From contig JADNRX010000034.1 in assembly GCA_015501595.1 (NCBI GenBank), forward strand, positions 1-64,000: a stretch of DNA of 64,000 nt, in the 5' to 3' direction. Within the stretch, counting starts at the first letter, position 1; each line of letters starts with the position of its first letter. Positions 10,488-20,647 of this stretch are shown here, piece by piece. The DNA comes from Hymenopellis radicata. Lineage: Eukaryota > Basidiomycota > Agaricomycetes > Agaricales > Physalacriaceae. The translations under genes and the position numbers were made by a program. Below the pieces are notes generated by a model. That model was not told where the DNA came from and did not search any database. It was given only the letters and a program-made list of their open reading frames with translations.

Positions 10488-13400
10488 TAGTGACATCGAA
10501 CCTCGTATCGATGTAATTCAGTTACGGACGAAGACGTGTACTTATATCTTCAAGGTATGATATTATCAACTGCTAAACTTCAAGTTTATCTAATCTTAAT
10601 TTAGACAACGTCCTTAAATGCTCGCAGTCACTTCTCAGCCTCACTCAAGGCACTCTTTACCAATAATTCGATTATTAAAGTTGGTTTCAAGATTCGAGAG
10701 ACGCTGATATCGCTCGCTAAAGCTCTTCACCTTCCTGATTTAGAGCAGCTTGCTCGCTCACGAAATCCTCCATTTATCGATCTTAGTGCATATGCTAGGC
10801 TAACAGGTGTTTGCGAGGATCCTAATCTTCCGCTTGAAGCCTTAGCTGGTACCGTTCTTCAGAAGTCTTTTACTCCATTAGTAGCTCAGCCGACTTCTTG
10901 GATTCCTCCCCTCTCGTCATCGATGCAAGGTCATCTCTTCATTGAGATCGACTGTCAATGGCAGATTTGGTCTTCTCTTCTATCTCGAGACTCTGTTGGT
11001 CTGCCGTTGAGCTCAGAGCAGGCAACAACTCATGGTCAGCTAGTAACTCTTATTCAAGGCTGCAAAGCCATAGCTCGAGGCTTCATTATCGGCCATCATC
11101 CCGGATATAGGCTCGATGCCAGCATTGACGATCATGGTCAAACTCACCGAATCAATATTTCAGCATCACGTTCCTTGATTCAGATTACTCTTGTTCTTGT
11201 TCCTCTTGCTATCCACACTTTACATCATCATCAGACGCTCGAATGGATCTATACACATGGTGGACAGGCTGTTGTGACAACTACACAGTTACGCACACAG
11301 TCTGTAAACCCTCCTCTTTCTACACCTCACTCGCCCTTCGGCTTTTCTACTCCTGCTCCTCCGAGTTCTACACTCTACGACGATCATACATCATTTCAGA
11401 TTTCATACGGGCAGTCATCTCTGCCAAATTCCACTACCGAATTTCACTTCTGGGAGCCCGAAGATGCAGACCTTTATATGGATGATGATGATACTAGTTC
11501 AGAGTCTGAGGTAGGCTGTAATTTTATATTAAAATCTTATTCTTGATACTTATATAATTTTCAGAGTGATGATGATGATGTTGCAGTTATAATGGCAGCC
11601 TACAATCATGCTTGAGACATTTTGCAGCAATATGCAGATGGCAAGGTTCTACCGACTCGTGTTCTCGATGATGCCTTTCACTTTATGGATCGTCTTCTTC
11701 GTATGCTGTCGAAGAAGCACTCTGCATTCAGGGCATTCTCACACGACTTCAGTGAGGCCATCTTCATTCGTGACAAGGAGGATGAAGCAGCCGTACGAGC
11801 TGTATTGGAGAAAAATAGAGTTAACTGGGAGTATGCAAAGAGAGCGAAAGCTGGAGAACTGAACTGTCGCATTCGGCGCTATATTCCGGATCGTATCACA
11901 CTTCATGCACGATTGAAGGCTCTCTTTGATGGCTATCAGGATATTATCTGCTTGACGAAGGTTGACGGTCAGCGTGGAAGTCGCTTCTTCGACAAGGAGG
12001 CTAAAGAGATGGTGGAGCGCTTACTTGAGACGGTCAAACTTGGTTTCTTGTCTGATCCTGCAGGCATTTCACTTTATTACATTATGGGGCAGGATCGAGA
12101 TGGTTTGAACCTCTATCGGACTGTACGCGGGACTAACTCTGTCAAAGGAGGTGTACACATGGTTGTCCGCCGTGTCTTTGGCTCTCTGAAGGCTTCACCT
12201 CAGCTTTCGAATTGTATCTTGGTGAGCTGGACATTCCGGCGAAATCAATCAGTAAGTGACTGTTTAATCTCAGCTTATAGCATGACTCAGAATCTCAGGT
12301 TGGATATCGAAATCGCACTGGTAAAAAATTCCGAGGTCACTTTGACCTGTGGCTCTCAGATGAGATTATTGAAATCACGGCACTCTTGGGCGTCAAGCCT
12401 TCATTCCCACTACCTCGTGTTCTTGCAACGCGCATAGCGACTGCTGAAACATTTGGAATCCAACCTCTCGATACTAACCTTGCTGAAAAGCTGGGCATCA
12501 CTACTCTCCCGCGCATTCGAGTTCATGGTACGCCACTCCATAATGAACTTCCCATCAACACACTTTCTCGGCTTTCAACCCGTCCCGTTAACACGTACCG
12601 TTACCTTCAAACTCATCAGCGCACCCTCCATGCTGTTCTTCCGGTCGCGACACAGGCCGAACTTCTCAAGTTCAAAACATGGATAGATAATCCCGCTTTC
12701 CGGCAGGGACAAGGCCGGCACCCTCCTCACGAAGCCTACAAGAATGTCAACTTTACCTTACTGGCTAAATTTTGGAACGGCGAAGTGGATAAGCAGGATC
12801 GTACGGTTACCGACTCGAATCAACAGCTGTACTACAAGCTACCCGGCCAGCTTGAACAGCACCACAAGAAGACTATTATGTGGAAATTGGAACGGTCGAC
12901 ACTCTTTCTCGGACAGAATGCAGTTGCCTTGACAGCATTCCATGATATTCTCTCAGCTGAGAATAATTCTACGCTCACTCTGCCGGCCATTCCCTTACCT
13001 ATGGCTGAAGCAGATGAGGGGTTCAGAACAGGTATTTGCCTTCTTATATTCTTCCAATCGTACTGACAGTAGTTCTCCAGTTGACGAAGCACAGGCTTCA
13101 CTCGATAAACCTTCCATCACCCCAGTATTTGCGGAAGGAGGCGACGAGATGGACGTCGACGATCCGCAGGATGATGATGATCCGACAGATGGCAATCCGC
13201 TGGACGACGACTCCTACAATGATATGGACGTCGATATCCCATCTCCATCCACGCCGTCGCAGGTTGAGCAACCCTCGACGTTGCAGGTACAGCAACCCTC
13301 AGCGTCGCAAGCTCAGCAACCCTCGATAGCGCCGGCTCAGCAGACTTCGACATCGCAGGTGCAGCAACCCTCCACGTCGCAGTCATCCCCAGCTCCGCCA

Positions 13401-13673
13401 TCACATCAATCCACGCTGCAGTCCACGGGCGTGCTGAGCATCGCGTCGAATCCCATTGCATCCGGCTCAGAAAAACGAACAGGCGATCGTTGTGCCGTTT
13501 GCTGCAATGCGTACTGTCGATTACGCTGGGAATGTCCGGGTAAAGGAAACCGAAAATATTGTGCTTATCCAAATCATGCGCAACTCAGACCTGGGCAAAA
13601 GATTCGCGTGTCGGAGGAAAAGATAATTGCATACTTGGAGGCTCAGAGTCGGGCGGCACAGGAGGGGATGTAA

Positions 13674-14484
13674 ACAGTAACGACATATATTTAGGTGGTG
13701 AAGACATAAGGCAGACGTGGGAAGCGAGCAGCGCGAGCGCAGCAGCACAAAGTGCTGCTGACCACGTCTGCCAGAGAATTGTAGTAAATTATATCGTATG
13801 ATAGTGTCCGTCCGCTCGTTGAATACAACAAGAAAATCTACAGAAACCATAAGCAGATGGGGAGAAAAATACAGCAGACAACGCACCTCTAAGGTGGTAC
13901 CAACAGCAGAAGGTACCACCTTCAGCAATTGCTATCCACCAATGTTGCCCGTTTGTCGCGCATGCACGAACGAGATCCAAGAGTCCCCGAAGGACAAAAA
14001 CAAGGCCGAATGTCCACGGAGTCGTGCTGCGGCGTCCGCATGTACAGGCACACCAGAAATGGTGGACGACGGTAGACGGTCCCGGCCAGCACGGCGGGCC
14101 GCGGCGGATGGCAGCGAGGAGGCGGATGGCAGTGAGGAGGCGGAGAGCAGCGGGCGAGCTGTCAGAACGAGAGGCAATGCTAAGCGGAGCATTGGGAGAT
14201 GAGACGCCCGGCGACGGCGGGAGGAACGTGCGCATGGCAAATGTCGATGATGGGGGAAGCTAGCAAGAACGCCGAGCAGGGTCCAGCATCTAATCTGAAC
14301 TTGAAAACGATTGGCTGCGTCCCAAGTCCAAATCGGGCCTGTCTCCGAATGGACATGGGCTTGAAAACCGGTCCGTGTGGGACCGCAGCCAAAAGCGAGC
14401 TTGGGATCAACTTGATTCTAGATCTCGCGATCCGTCTGCAACGTCGCAGAGCTAAATTGGACCCAAAAAAACAGTGACATTAAA
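13674..14484. other. intergenic stretch with two hairpins
   Basis: No recognised protein. Two perfect 11-bp inverted repeats lie just downstream of the large gene: GGCAGACGTGG/CCACGTCTGCC (13710-13720 and 13762-13772, with an inner AGCAGCAC/GTGCTGCT stem), and AAGGTGGTACC/GGTACCACCTT (13891-13901 and 13912-13922). Their role is unknown. The stretch ends at the left end of the retroelement. Confidence 0.5.
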
Positions 14485-14958
14485 TCGGGTTTAAACGTTC
14501 GCATTTACACAAGGCTAATAATCCGAGTGAGCACAGTTTCCACACTGACTTCTCCTCTTCTTACCAGTACCTGCTCCAGGTCGTAACGGGTCTGCCCACC
14601 TGTTGATCAAAGCAAGTACTCGGTGCACCGGTAATCCTGCTCCAGGTCGTAACGGGTCCGTCCCACCTGTTGATCACAGCAGGTTTATCTCGGTACGTGT
14701 TGTCTCGTGTCCGTACCGCGTCACTCACGCAGGGCACATGCAGGTCGCAACGGGTATTCCCACCTGCGCGCTACGCCACATTCTTTCTACTCCCGATCGT
14801 TTACACTGCCTTTTATTTCACACGCGTTACATACACAAAAAGTCTCATAGTTTTATTTTCTTACTCTCTACGTCTCCTCATTGTCGTGTTAGGTATGCAC
14901 TTCTTACCTTACTCTCTACGTCTCCTTATTGTCGTGTTAGTTCACAAATATTCGGGCG
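14485..14958 (+). repeat. split direct repeat A1
   Basis: 474 bp, nearly identical to A2. It contains internal tandem motifs: three variants of CAGGTCGTAACGGGT...CCACCTG, and two copies of TTACTCTCTACGTCTCCT followed by ATTGTCGTGTTAG. It precedes the gag start by 38 nt and probably holds the promoter/leader. Confidence 0.85.
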
Positions 14959-14996
14959 TTTACGGAAATACAACCATTTCCATCTAGCGAATCATT

Positions 14997-16190
14997 ATGT
15001 CCAATGTCCCCAACAACCAACTCAACTTTCCTCAACCACCTGTTGCCGGAACAGCCCATGCCGACGCCATCCCAAGGATTAACAATGACTTATCCTCCCT
15101 CCTGCAATTCTTCTATGATGGCAGACTCGACAGAGACTGGACCATCTGGCACATGCAAGAATACTTTACCGCAGCAGTCCAGAACATCAACTGGATCGGG
15201 GACAACGAAGCCATCCTTACTCCGTGGTACCAAGCCATCGACGACCATGAACGACAAACAGCTGACGCCGCCACTCGCGCCCGGGAGGCTGAAGAGGCCC
15301 GTCGACAACGACCTTCCCCAGTACCAACTCCCAGACGACGCCCTCGATCTCCAGCAGGAGACGAATCTGACAACGAACGAGAGCAGCCCCAAAAGAAGAA
15401 GACTAAACCCGACACGGGGAAATACGCCTGGACTGCCGAAGCATTCATTGCCCATTCGCTCATGTCCGACAAGCACCTCGACATCATCGCTGCTATCGAG
15501 AATTACGCCCTTGACCACAGCGGGGCCCTCGCGAGTCTCCTCAACAGCGGAGTCAACCCTTCGTTCCCCAAACACTTGTGGAGTCCCATCCTCCGCGATG
15601 AAGCTGTCGAATTCAACGACATTCACGCCCACACTTACAGCGGACACATTGACTCATCCACCACGTACCCTAGTAACACCACCGCCGCCGCTATCCTCAC
15701 CTCATTTGGCACGAAACCCGCTTCCAAGAAAGTCACTGATAAATCGACTTGGATTGACTGCTGGGGAGTCTATTCAAAAGCGGTCTGTACCGTATTCGAG
15801 GGACGCGAGAAGGAACTCCAGAAATATGAAACGTTCGTCCGCGGCCTCTTCCAAAGTCGAGTTTCAACCGAACATCACAACGTTATCAACTTCGACCGCG
15901 CCGCTCGAAAAATCATCGGAGAGCGTCGCGACATCCTCTTTAGCGACATCGCGCACGATAGCATCAGCGAGTGCCGCGAAGCCCATCTTAATCCAGGTGG
16001 CGTCCGATATGTCGTTGCAGGAGGAGAAACTAAAGGAAAAGCTGCGAAACGCGAAAAGCAGTCTGTCGAAGTCTGTAACAACTGGAATCGGCGCACCTGC
16101 AACAATACTCCTTGCAGAAGGCAGCACATCTGCTCCAAGTGCGGCGGTCCCCACACACTCGTCTCCAACCAGTGCAGCACCAGTCGTTGA
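14997..16190 (+). CDS. gag-like protein of the Ngaro-like element
   Basis: The ORF is 397 aa, starting at the first ATG after A1. The N-terminal half is charged, with a basic stretch (RRRPRSP, KKKTK) near residues 115-145. The middle contains a conserved-looking W-I-D-C-W segment near residue 255. The C-terminus carries a Cys/His-rich region (CNNWNRRTC...CSKCGGPH) typical of nucleic-acid-binding gag ends in fungal DIRS-like elements. It is fully overlapped in the +1 frame by the 1058-codon RT ORF, whose own ATG lies 7 nt downstream. How RT is expressed (second ATG, frameshift or splicing) cannot be told from sequence. Confidence 0.75.
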   Translation: MSNVPNNQLNFPQPPVAGTAHADAIPRINNDLSSLLQFFYDGRLDRDWTIWHMQEYFTAAVQNINWIGDNEAILTPWYQAIDDHERQTADAATRAREAEEARRQRPSPVPTPRRRPRSPAGDESDNEREQPQKKKTKPDTGKYAWTAEAFIAHSLMSDKHLDIIAAIENYALDHSGALASLLNSGVNPSFPKHLWSPILRDEAVEFNDIHAHTYSGHIDSSTTYPSNTTAAAILTSFGTKPASKKVTDKSTWIDCWGVYSKAVCTVFEGREKELQKYETFVRGLFQSRVSTEHHNVINFDRAARKIIGERRDILFSDIAHDSISECREAHLNPGGVRYVVAGGETKGKAAKREKQSVEVCNNWNRRTCNNTPCRRQHICSKCGGPHTLVSNQCSTSR

Positions 16191-18180
16191 GCCATCGGCT
16201 AGCGGCTCGTACTTGTCACGTTTTTGGAGGTCAGCGAGTAATGCGAGGAGAGAAGAGGAAGTAGAAAACGTAGCGCCGGGTTCGTGGCTACCGCGCTATT
16301 TGAGAGGTTTCGGTTGGCGCGATGGCGCCAAACCTCTTTACAGTCGAACTGCTTGGTACACGGAAGTTGATGATCCGTTGCCTCGACCACCTGCTGAGGA
16401 ACAGTCGGGTCAAGCAGCTGAGACTATAAACCAGAATCCTCACCTTTTCCACGTCGGTACTCCCATTAATGTCAGCCGTCTCGAGTCTCTCTTGACTGTC
16501 CACCCAAATCAATCCTTCTGCGCATCCGTTATGACTTCCTTGCGTGAGGGTTTCTGGCCATGGGCTGAGACAAAACCGACGGATGACTATCCAGTCACCT
16601 GGGATAACGCATGGGCAACGTTTCCTACGACAGCCGAGCGAGACTTTGTCAATGCTCAGTGTGAGGAAGAGGTCGAACTCAAGCGACACTCACCTGTTTT
16701 CGGCCCCGATTTACTTCCTGGCATGTATTCCACGCCAAACATTGCCGTCCCAAAACCGCATTCCGACGATCTGCGCATGGTCGCTAATCAGTCGGCAGGC
16801 GAGTTTTCCCAAAACACGATGGTCGACAAGTCAAAGACGAGAGGTGCAAGAATGGACTCACTTCTCATCTTCATCCCCATCCTCTTAGCGTTCGTGCGCA
16901 CCCATCCTGGTAAAGAATTCGTCCTCTGGAAGTCCGACGTTAAAGCCGCGTTCCGTCTCATTCCAATGCACCCATTGTGGCAGATCAAGCAGGTCGTAAC
17001 CGCGAACATGCCGACGACTGGCGAAGCACATGGCAGCGTAACGAACAAGACATTATGGCAGCGTTACGTTGACTGGATGGCCTGCTTCGGCAACAGCGGT
17101 TCTCCTCGTGCCTGGGCTTCTGTGATGGGCCTGGTGGTCTGGATCGCTATTTTTGTTGCGCACATCGTTAATTTATGCTGCTATGTTGACGATTGCTATA
17201 GTATAGCTCTAGTCGGCGACACTCAGTGGTACGAGCCTTACGGGTATTCCTTCCCGTCCGATCAAGTCAAACTTCTCAAGTTATGGGACCACCTGGGCAT
17301 CCCGCACAAGCGTCTCAAACAGGAATGGGGCCGCACGTTGACTGTCATTGGATTCTTCATTGATCCGAACAAGCTTACCGCAACCCTTCCAGCAGATTCA
17401 AAGCTGGAACTCCTTAACTCTGTTCGCGCATTCGCCGCCTCACGTAGACGCACGCTTGCCGAGTTCCAGAAACTCGCGGGGTGGATCAACTGGTCACTCA
17501 ACGTCTTTCCTTTATTCAAACTAGGACTATGCAACGTGTACAACAAGATGGAGGGAAAATCGAGAGCCCACGCTCAAATCTATCTCAATAAGGCAATCAC
17601 CGAGGACCTTACGTGGTTCGCGGCACATGTTGAGAAATCTTCTGGCATGCTGTTCTTCGCGAACCTCGATTGGAATCCAACCCTTGACTACGACCTCTGC
17701 ATTTACTGCGATGCATGCCTTGAAGGGATGGGTTTCTGGATCCCTGCTCTTAACCTAGGTTTTTTCGCCCCCGTTGACGACGCCGACATGCCCGGTGCTG
17801 ACATGCGCGAGAGGATTTTCTATTGGGAAGCCCTTTGCGTGCTGAGTGCCTTACATTGGTTTTCACTCTCACCGTTGTCACAGCACGGGCGCATTGAGCG
17901 ACCAAGCCGCTTAACTGTCATGTGCGACAACACCAACACTGTGGATATCTTTTCCTCTCTTCGCGCACTGCCTGCATACAACCGTATTCTGCAGGTATCC
18001 GTCGACTTACGCGTTCAGTCGAACATCGACCTCCGCGTCGTGCACCTTCCCGGGATCGACAACACCGTCGCCGATGCCATTTCTCGTTCAGAGAGCGCCC
18101 GCGCCGTGCTCCACGCCCCGGACCTCGTTCTCGGCGCCTTTCAACTCCCTCGATCACTGCTGGGGGCAGCGAAAAAATGA
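15004..18180 (+). CDS. reverse transcriptase-RNase H ORF
   Basis: The frame is open for 1058 codons. The first ~395 codons overlap gag in another frame and are S/T/P-rich, so their coding status is uncertain. After about residue 400 the protein is convincing: an RT palm motif KSDVKAAFRLIP near residue 643; the catalytic YVDD box at residues 727-730 (17182-17193); and an RNase H-like region with YCDACLEGMGF, MCDNTNTVDIF and DNTVADAISR supplying the expected acidic residues. This places it with DIRS/Ngaro RTs. The stop TGA (18178-18180) overlaps the ATG of the recombinase ORF (ATGA), compatible with coupled translation. Confidence 0.85.
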   Translation: MSPTTNSTFLNHLLPEQPMPTPSQGLTMTYPPSCNSSMMADSTETGPSGTCKNTLPQQSRTSTGSGTTKPSLLRGTKPSTTMNDKQLTPPLAPGRLKRPVDNDLPQYQLPDDALDLQQETNLTTNESSPKRRRLNPTRGNTPGLPKHSLPIRSCPTSTSTSSLLSRITPLTTAGPSRVSSTAESTLRSPNTCGVPSSAMKLSNSTTFTPTLTADTLTHPPRTLVTPPPPLSSPHLARNPLPRKSLINRLGLTAGESIQKRSVPYSRDARRNSRNMKRSSAASSKVEFQPNITTLSTSTAPLEKSSESVATSSLATSRTIASASAAKPILIQVASDMSLQEEKLKEKLRNAKSSLSKSVTTGIGAPATILLAEGSTSAPSAAVPTHSSPTSAAPVVEPSASGSYLSRFWRSASNARREEEVENVAPGSWLPRYLRGFGWRDGAKPLYSRTAWYTEVDDPLPRPPAEEQSGQAAETINQNPHLFHVGTPINVSRLESLLTVHPNQSFCASVMTSLREGFWPWAETKPTDDYPVTWDNAWATFPTTAERDFVNAQCEEEVELKRHSPVFGPDLLPGMYSTPNIAVPKPHSDDLRMVANQSAGEFSQNTMVDKSKTRGARMDSLLIFIPILLAFVRTHPGKEFVLWKSDVKAAFRLIPMHPLWQIKQVVTANMPTTGEAHGSVTNKTLWQRYVDWMACFGNSGSPRAWASVMGLVVWIAIFVAHIVNLCCYVDDCYSIALVGDTQWYEPYGYSFPSDQVKLLKLWDHLGIPHKRLKQEWGRTLTVIGFFIDPNKLTATLPADSKLELLNSVRAFAASRRRTLAEFQKLAGWINWSLNVFPLFKLGLCNVYNKMEGKSRAHAQIYLNKAITEDLTWFAAHVEKSSGMLFFANLDWNPTLDYDLCIYCDACLEGMGFWIPALNLGFFAPVDDADMPGADMRERIFYWEALCVLSALHWFSLSPLSQHGRIERPSRLTVMCDNTNTVDIFSSLRALPAYNRILQVSVDLRVQSNIDLRVVHLPGIDNTVADAISRSESARAVLHAPDLVLGAFQLPRSLLGAAKK

Positions 18181-19169
18181 TCCACATGTCCGCTACGGCC
18201 AGGCAGCCTCATCGGCTCCCTCGCCCCATTGCAGAGTTGGTTCACCTCCGCAATATAGCACTGGGTTTAGCTCTGGATACCTCTTCCCACAACACTTACA
18301 CCTCCCACCTGAACTCTTACATTGCTTTCTGCACCATGCATAAAATCCCTCTGACACCCACGGCTGACACGCTCTCCCTCTACGTCGTGGACATGTCCTT
18401 CGAGATCGACCCCAAGTCCGTCGGTACCTATCTTTCAGGTATCTGCAACAAACTCGAGGATTTCTTTCCGGAGGTTCGCGCGACCCGCAAGTCGCGTCTC
18501 GTGGCTCAAACTCTTGCGGGTTGTAAGCGCTGGCGCGGCAAGCCTGTTCAGCGCAAACAACCACTTTCCCGTGCGCATCTTGAACGCGCTCTCACAAGCC
18601 TCTCCCCGTCATCTTCTCATGACGATGTCCTCTTCGTGGCGATGCTCCACACTGGTTTCGGCGCTCTTCTTCGCCTGGGCGAGATGACACAGCCAGACAA
18701 TGCTCGCTTGCGAAACCCACGGAAACTGGCGAAACGTATCAGTCTCTTCCAGGTCCAAAACGGCTTCGGCTTCATCCTGCCGTACCACAAAGCCGACCGC
18801 CTCTTTGAAGGCAACAACATCATCGTGACCAAGCGCGGCGGGTTTGACCCTCTGCCCATTTTTTATCACTACCTTGCATCGCGCGATACCTCCTTCCCTT
18901 TCCATCCAATGCTTTGGGTGAAGGCCGACGGCACTGTGCCTAACCGGCGTTGGTTCATCGCCCGCCTGCGCATCCTGGAGCCAGACAGGACGTTCGCTGG
19001 TCAGTCGTTGCGCGCCGGCGGCGCAACAGCCCTTGCTGAGGACGGTGTCACGCCTCATCTGATCCAAGCCGCCGGACGATGGTCGTCGGACACTTTCCAG
19101 ATCTATATCAGGAAAAACCCGATGCTGCTCGAGGCCGCGATTTACGCCAACAGGCACATCGCAAATTAA
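18177..19169 (+). CDS. tyrosine recombinase of the Ngaro-like element
   Basis: 330 aa from the ATG at 18177. The frame is open further upstream to 17922 but overlaps RT there. An N-terminal SAM-like DNA-binding part (ALDTSSHNTYTSHLNSY) is followed by the catalytic domain: first Arg in LLRLGEM (about residue 165), then QSLRAGGATALAE with the second conserved Arg, AAGRWSS, and the nucleophile Tyr in QIYIRKNP. The position often His before SLRAGG is Gln here. The domain replaces integrase in DIRS-order elements and would integrate a circular DNA intermediate. It shares a 4-nt ATGA stop-start overlap with RT. Confidence 0.85.
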   Translation: MIHMSATARQPHRLPRPIAELVHLRNIALGLALDTSSHNTYTSHLNSYIAFCTMHKIPLTPTADTLSLYVVDMSFEIDPKSVGTYLSGICNKLEDFFPEVRATRKSRLVAQTLAGCKRWRGKPVQRKQPLSRAHLERALTSLSPSSSHDDVLFVAMLHTGFGALLRLGEMTQPDNARLRNPRKLAKRISLFQVQNGFGFILPYHKADRLFEGNNIIVTKRGGFDPLPIFYHYLASRDTSFPFHPMLWVKADGTVPNRRWFIARLRILEPDRTFAGQSLRAGGATALAEDGVTPHLIQAAGRWSSDTFQIYIRKNPMLLEAAIYANRHIAN

Positions 19170-19201
19170 CCATCTACCGAATCACACACATCTTAGCCTC
19201 T

Positions 19202-19279
19202 TAGTCCTACTAATTTCCAATGCTACTTTCGACGGCCTTCGGGTCGGTCATTGGCTACCTCGCGGGATCTGATGATTGG
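19202..19279 (+). repeat. split direct repeat B1
   Basis: 78 bp (starts TAGTCCTACTAATTTCC, ends GATGATTGG), matching B2 without visible differences. It lies 32 nt after the recombinase stop and is directly abutted by A2. Confidence 0.85.
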
Positions 19280-19754
19280 TCGGGTTTAAACGTTCGCGTT
19301 TACACAAGGCTAATAATCCGAGTGAGCACAGTTTCCACACTGACTTCTCCTCTTCTTACCAGTACCTGCTCCAGGTCGTAACGGGTCTGCCCCACCTGTT
19401 GATCAAAGCAAGTACTCGGTGCACCGGTAATCCTGCTCCAGGTCGTAACGGGTCCGTCCCACCTGTTGATCACAGCAGGTTTATCTCGGTACGTGTTGTC
19501 TCGTGTCCATACCGCGTCACTCACGCAGGGCACACGCAGGTCGCAACGGGTATTCCCACCTGCGCGCTACGCCACATTCTTTCTACTCCCGATCGTTTAC
19601 ACTGCCTTTTATTTCACACGCGTTACATACACAAAAAGTCTCATAGTTTTATTTTCTTACTCTCTACGTCTCCTCATTGTCGTGTTAGGTATGCACTTCT
19701 TACCTTACTCTCTACGTCTCCTTATTGTCGTGTTAGTTCACAAATATTCGGGCG
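19280..19754 (+). repeat. split direct repeat A2
   Basis: 475 bp, the second copy of A. It differs from A1 by one inserted C (near 19389) and about three substitutions. It ends at TTCGGGCG; the copies diverge afterwards. Confidence 0.85.
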
Positions 19755-19790
19755 CCCGCCCATAGTATTCCCTTCCCTTTACATTAGTAG

Positions 19791-19868
19791 TAGTCCTACT
19801 AATTTCCAATGCTACTTTCGACGGCCTTCGGGTCGGTCATTGGCTACCTCGCGGGATCTGATGATTGG
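19791..19868 (+). repeat. split direct repeat B2 (right end of element)
   Basis: 78 bp, identical in layout to B1. It marks the right end of the retroelement; the flank starts CACTATTG. Confidence 0.85.
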
Positions 19869-20647
19869 CACTATTGTAAGTACAGAATCCTCTCTTTCTT
19901 CTCCTTTTTTCTCTCCTTTCCGCAAACTTGAAAAACTTGAAAACCTTCCTCGGTGCTCAGACATGGGACATAGGCCAAAATTTACTGTACTTGCAAGTAT
20001 TGTACTTACCCGCGACGACCGGGGATTTAAGTTTTGCTCAGGTCTATTAACATTCCCTGAGAATATCACTTCTGGCCATGACTTATCCTACCACAGTCAA
20101 GTTGCCTGAATCACGGATATTGAAACAGGCGCCGTGTGGGCGTCCTTGTTGGCACAAATTGCTCTTCTATGTCTTGGACTGCCTGCGCGTCGAATATACT
20201 TTCGACTCTCTAAGGGCCGACACAGCCTTCGTTCAGTGAAACTGTCCTCCCTGTTCTCTTGCCACACACTTGCTCCTCTTGGACGAGGAATTGCGGAGTA
20301 TCCAGGCTGAACTTGGACGAGATGATATGTGGGAATGGACTCGGCATGACGCGACATTCCGTCGTACTCGACAGTCCACGACTCTGGAATATCTGCATGA
20401 ACTCCAGAACTTTACCTCACAACAGTGTTGCCTCTGCTACTACTTATTACTTGTCCACCCAGGCTCCAGTAGCACCAGCTAGAGACTGGACTAGATGTCA
20501 TGCATTCATGTAGCGCCTTGTTCGCAGTACACAGAATACGAATTGAAAAGAACTCGGGTCGTTCATAAAAATATAAGGGTAGATGATTAAAATACATGTT
20601 ATACTGGTGCACACCCACAGTTGGGTACTGTCTAAATCTTCGGATGT
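19869..20647. other. flank of the retroelement, no supported gene
   Basis: Several short frames exist (for example 20270-20482 on the plus strand) but none has recognisable content or a clear exon structure. Confidence 0.4.

Larger units (their letters stand above)
5258..13673 (+). pseudogene. DUF6729-like / 3'-5' exonuclease-like large gene, interrupted
   Basis: Unspliced exons read as one long protein. In order: an S/T/Q-rich N-terminus (5258-5469); a Cys-containing block resembling fungal DUF6729 (6910-8080, with KCTCGQDL and CRYWCS motifs); a WRN/RNase D-like 3'-5' exonuclease region (8380-8616 continuing at 10490-10990, with IDVIQL and IIKVGF); a conserved middle (11620-13040); a Q/S/P repeat tail; and a Cys cluster (CAVCCNAYC...KYC). 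The stop is TAA at 13671. Family assignment is from memory. The gene is broken: element 2 sits in an N-terminal exon, a TA-flanked element sits in the exonuclease exon at 8618, and an in-frame TGA lies at 11613-11615, just after the exon start near 11565. The exonuclease motif-I region reads VLGPAIKCRP, where a DxE would be expected, so both catalytic acids look lost. Introns of about 50-60 nt otherwise keep frame. No start codon is assigned. Confidence 0.7.
14485..19868 (+). mobile_element. Ngaro/DIRS-type tyrosine-recombinase retrotransposon
   Basis: The 5.4-kb element is organised A1 (14485-14958), gag, RT-RNase H, tyrosine recombinase, B1 (19202-19279), A2 (19280-19754), B2 (19791-19868). 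Split direct repeats plus RT/RNase H and a YR are the known architecture of Ngaro/PAT-like elements. The B1-A2 junction has the sequence expected at the junction of a circularised copy (end of B joined to start of A), which is how such elements are thought to be templated. All three ORFs are open and A1/A2 differ at only about four positions, so the insertion is young. There is no obvious target duplication, as expected for YR integration. Confidence 0.9.

Noticed and set aside
14485..19754. LTR retrotransposon interpretation of the A repeats
   Set aside because: The A repeats do not bound the element on the right (B2 follows), and a tyrosine recombinase replaces integrase and protease.
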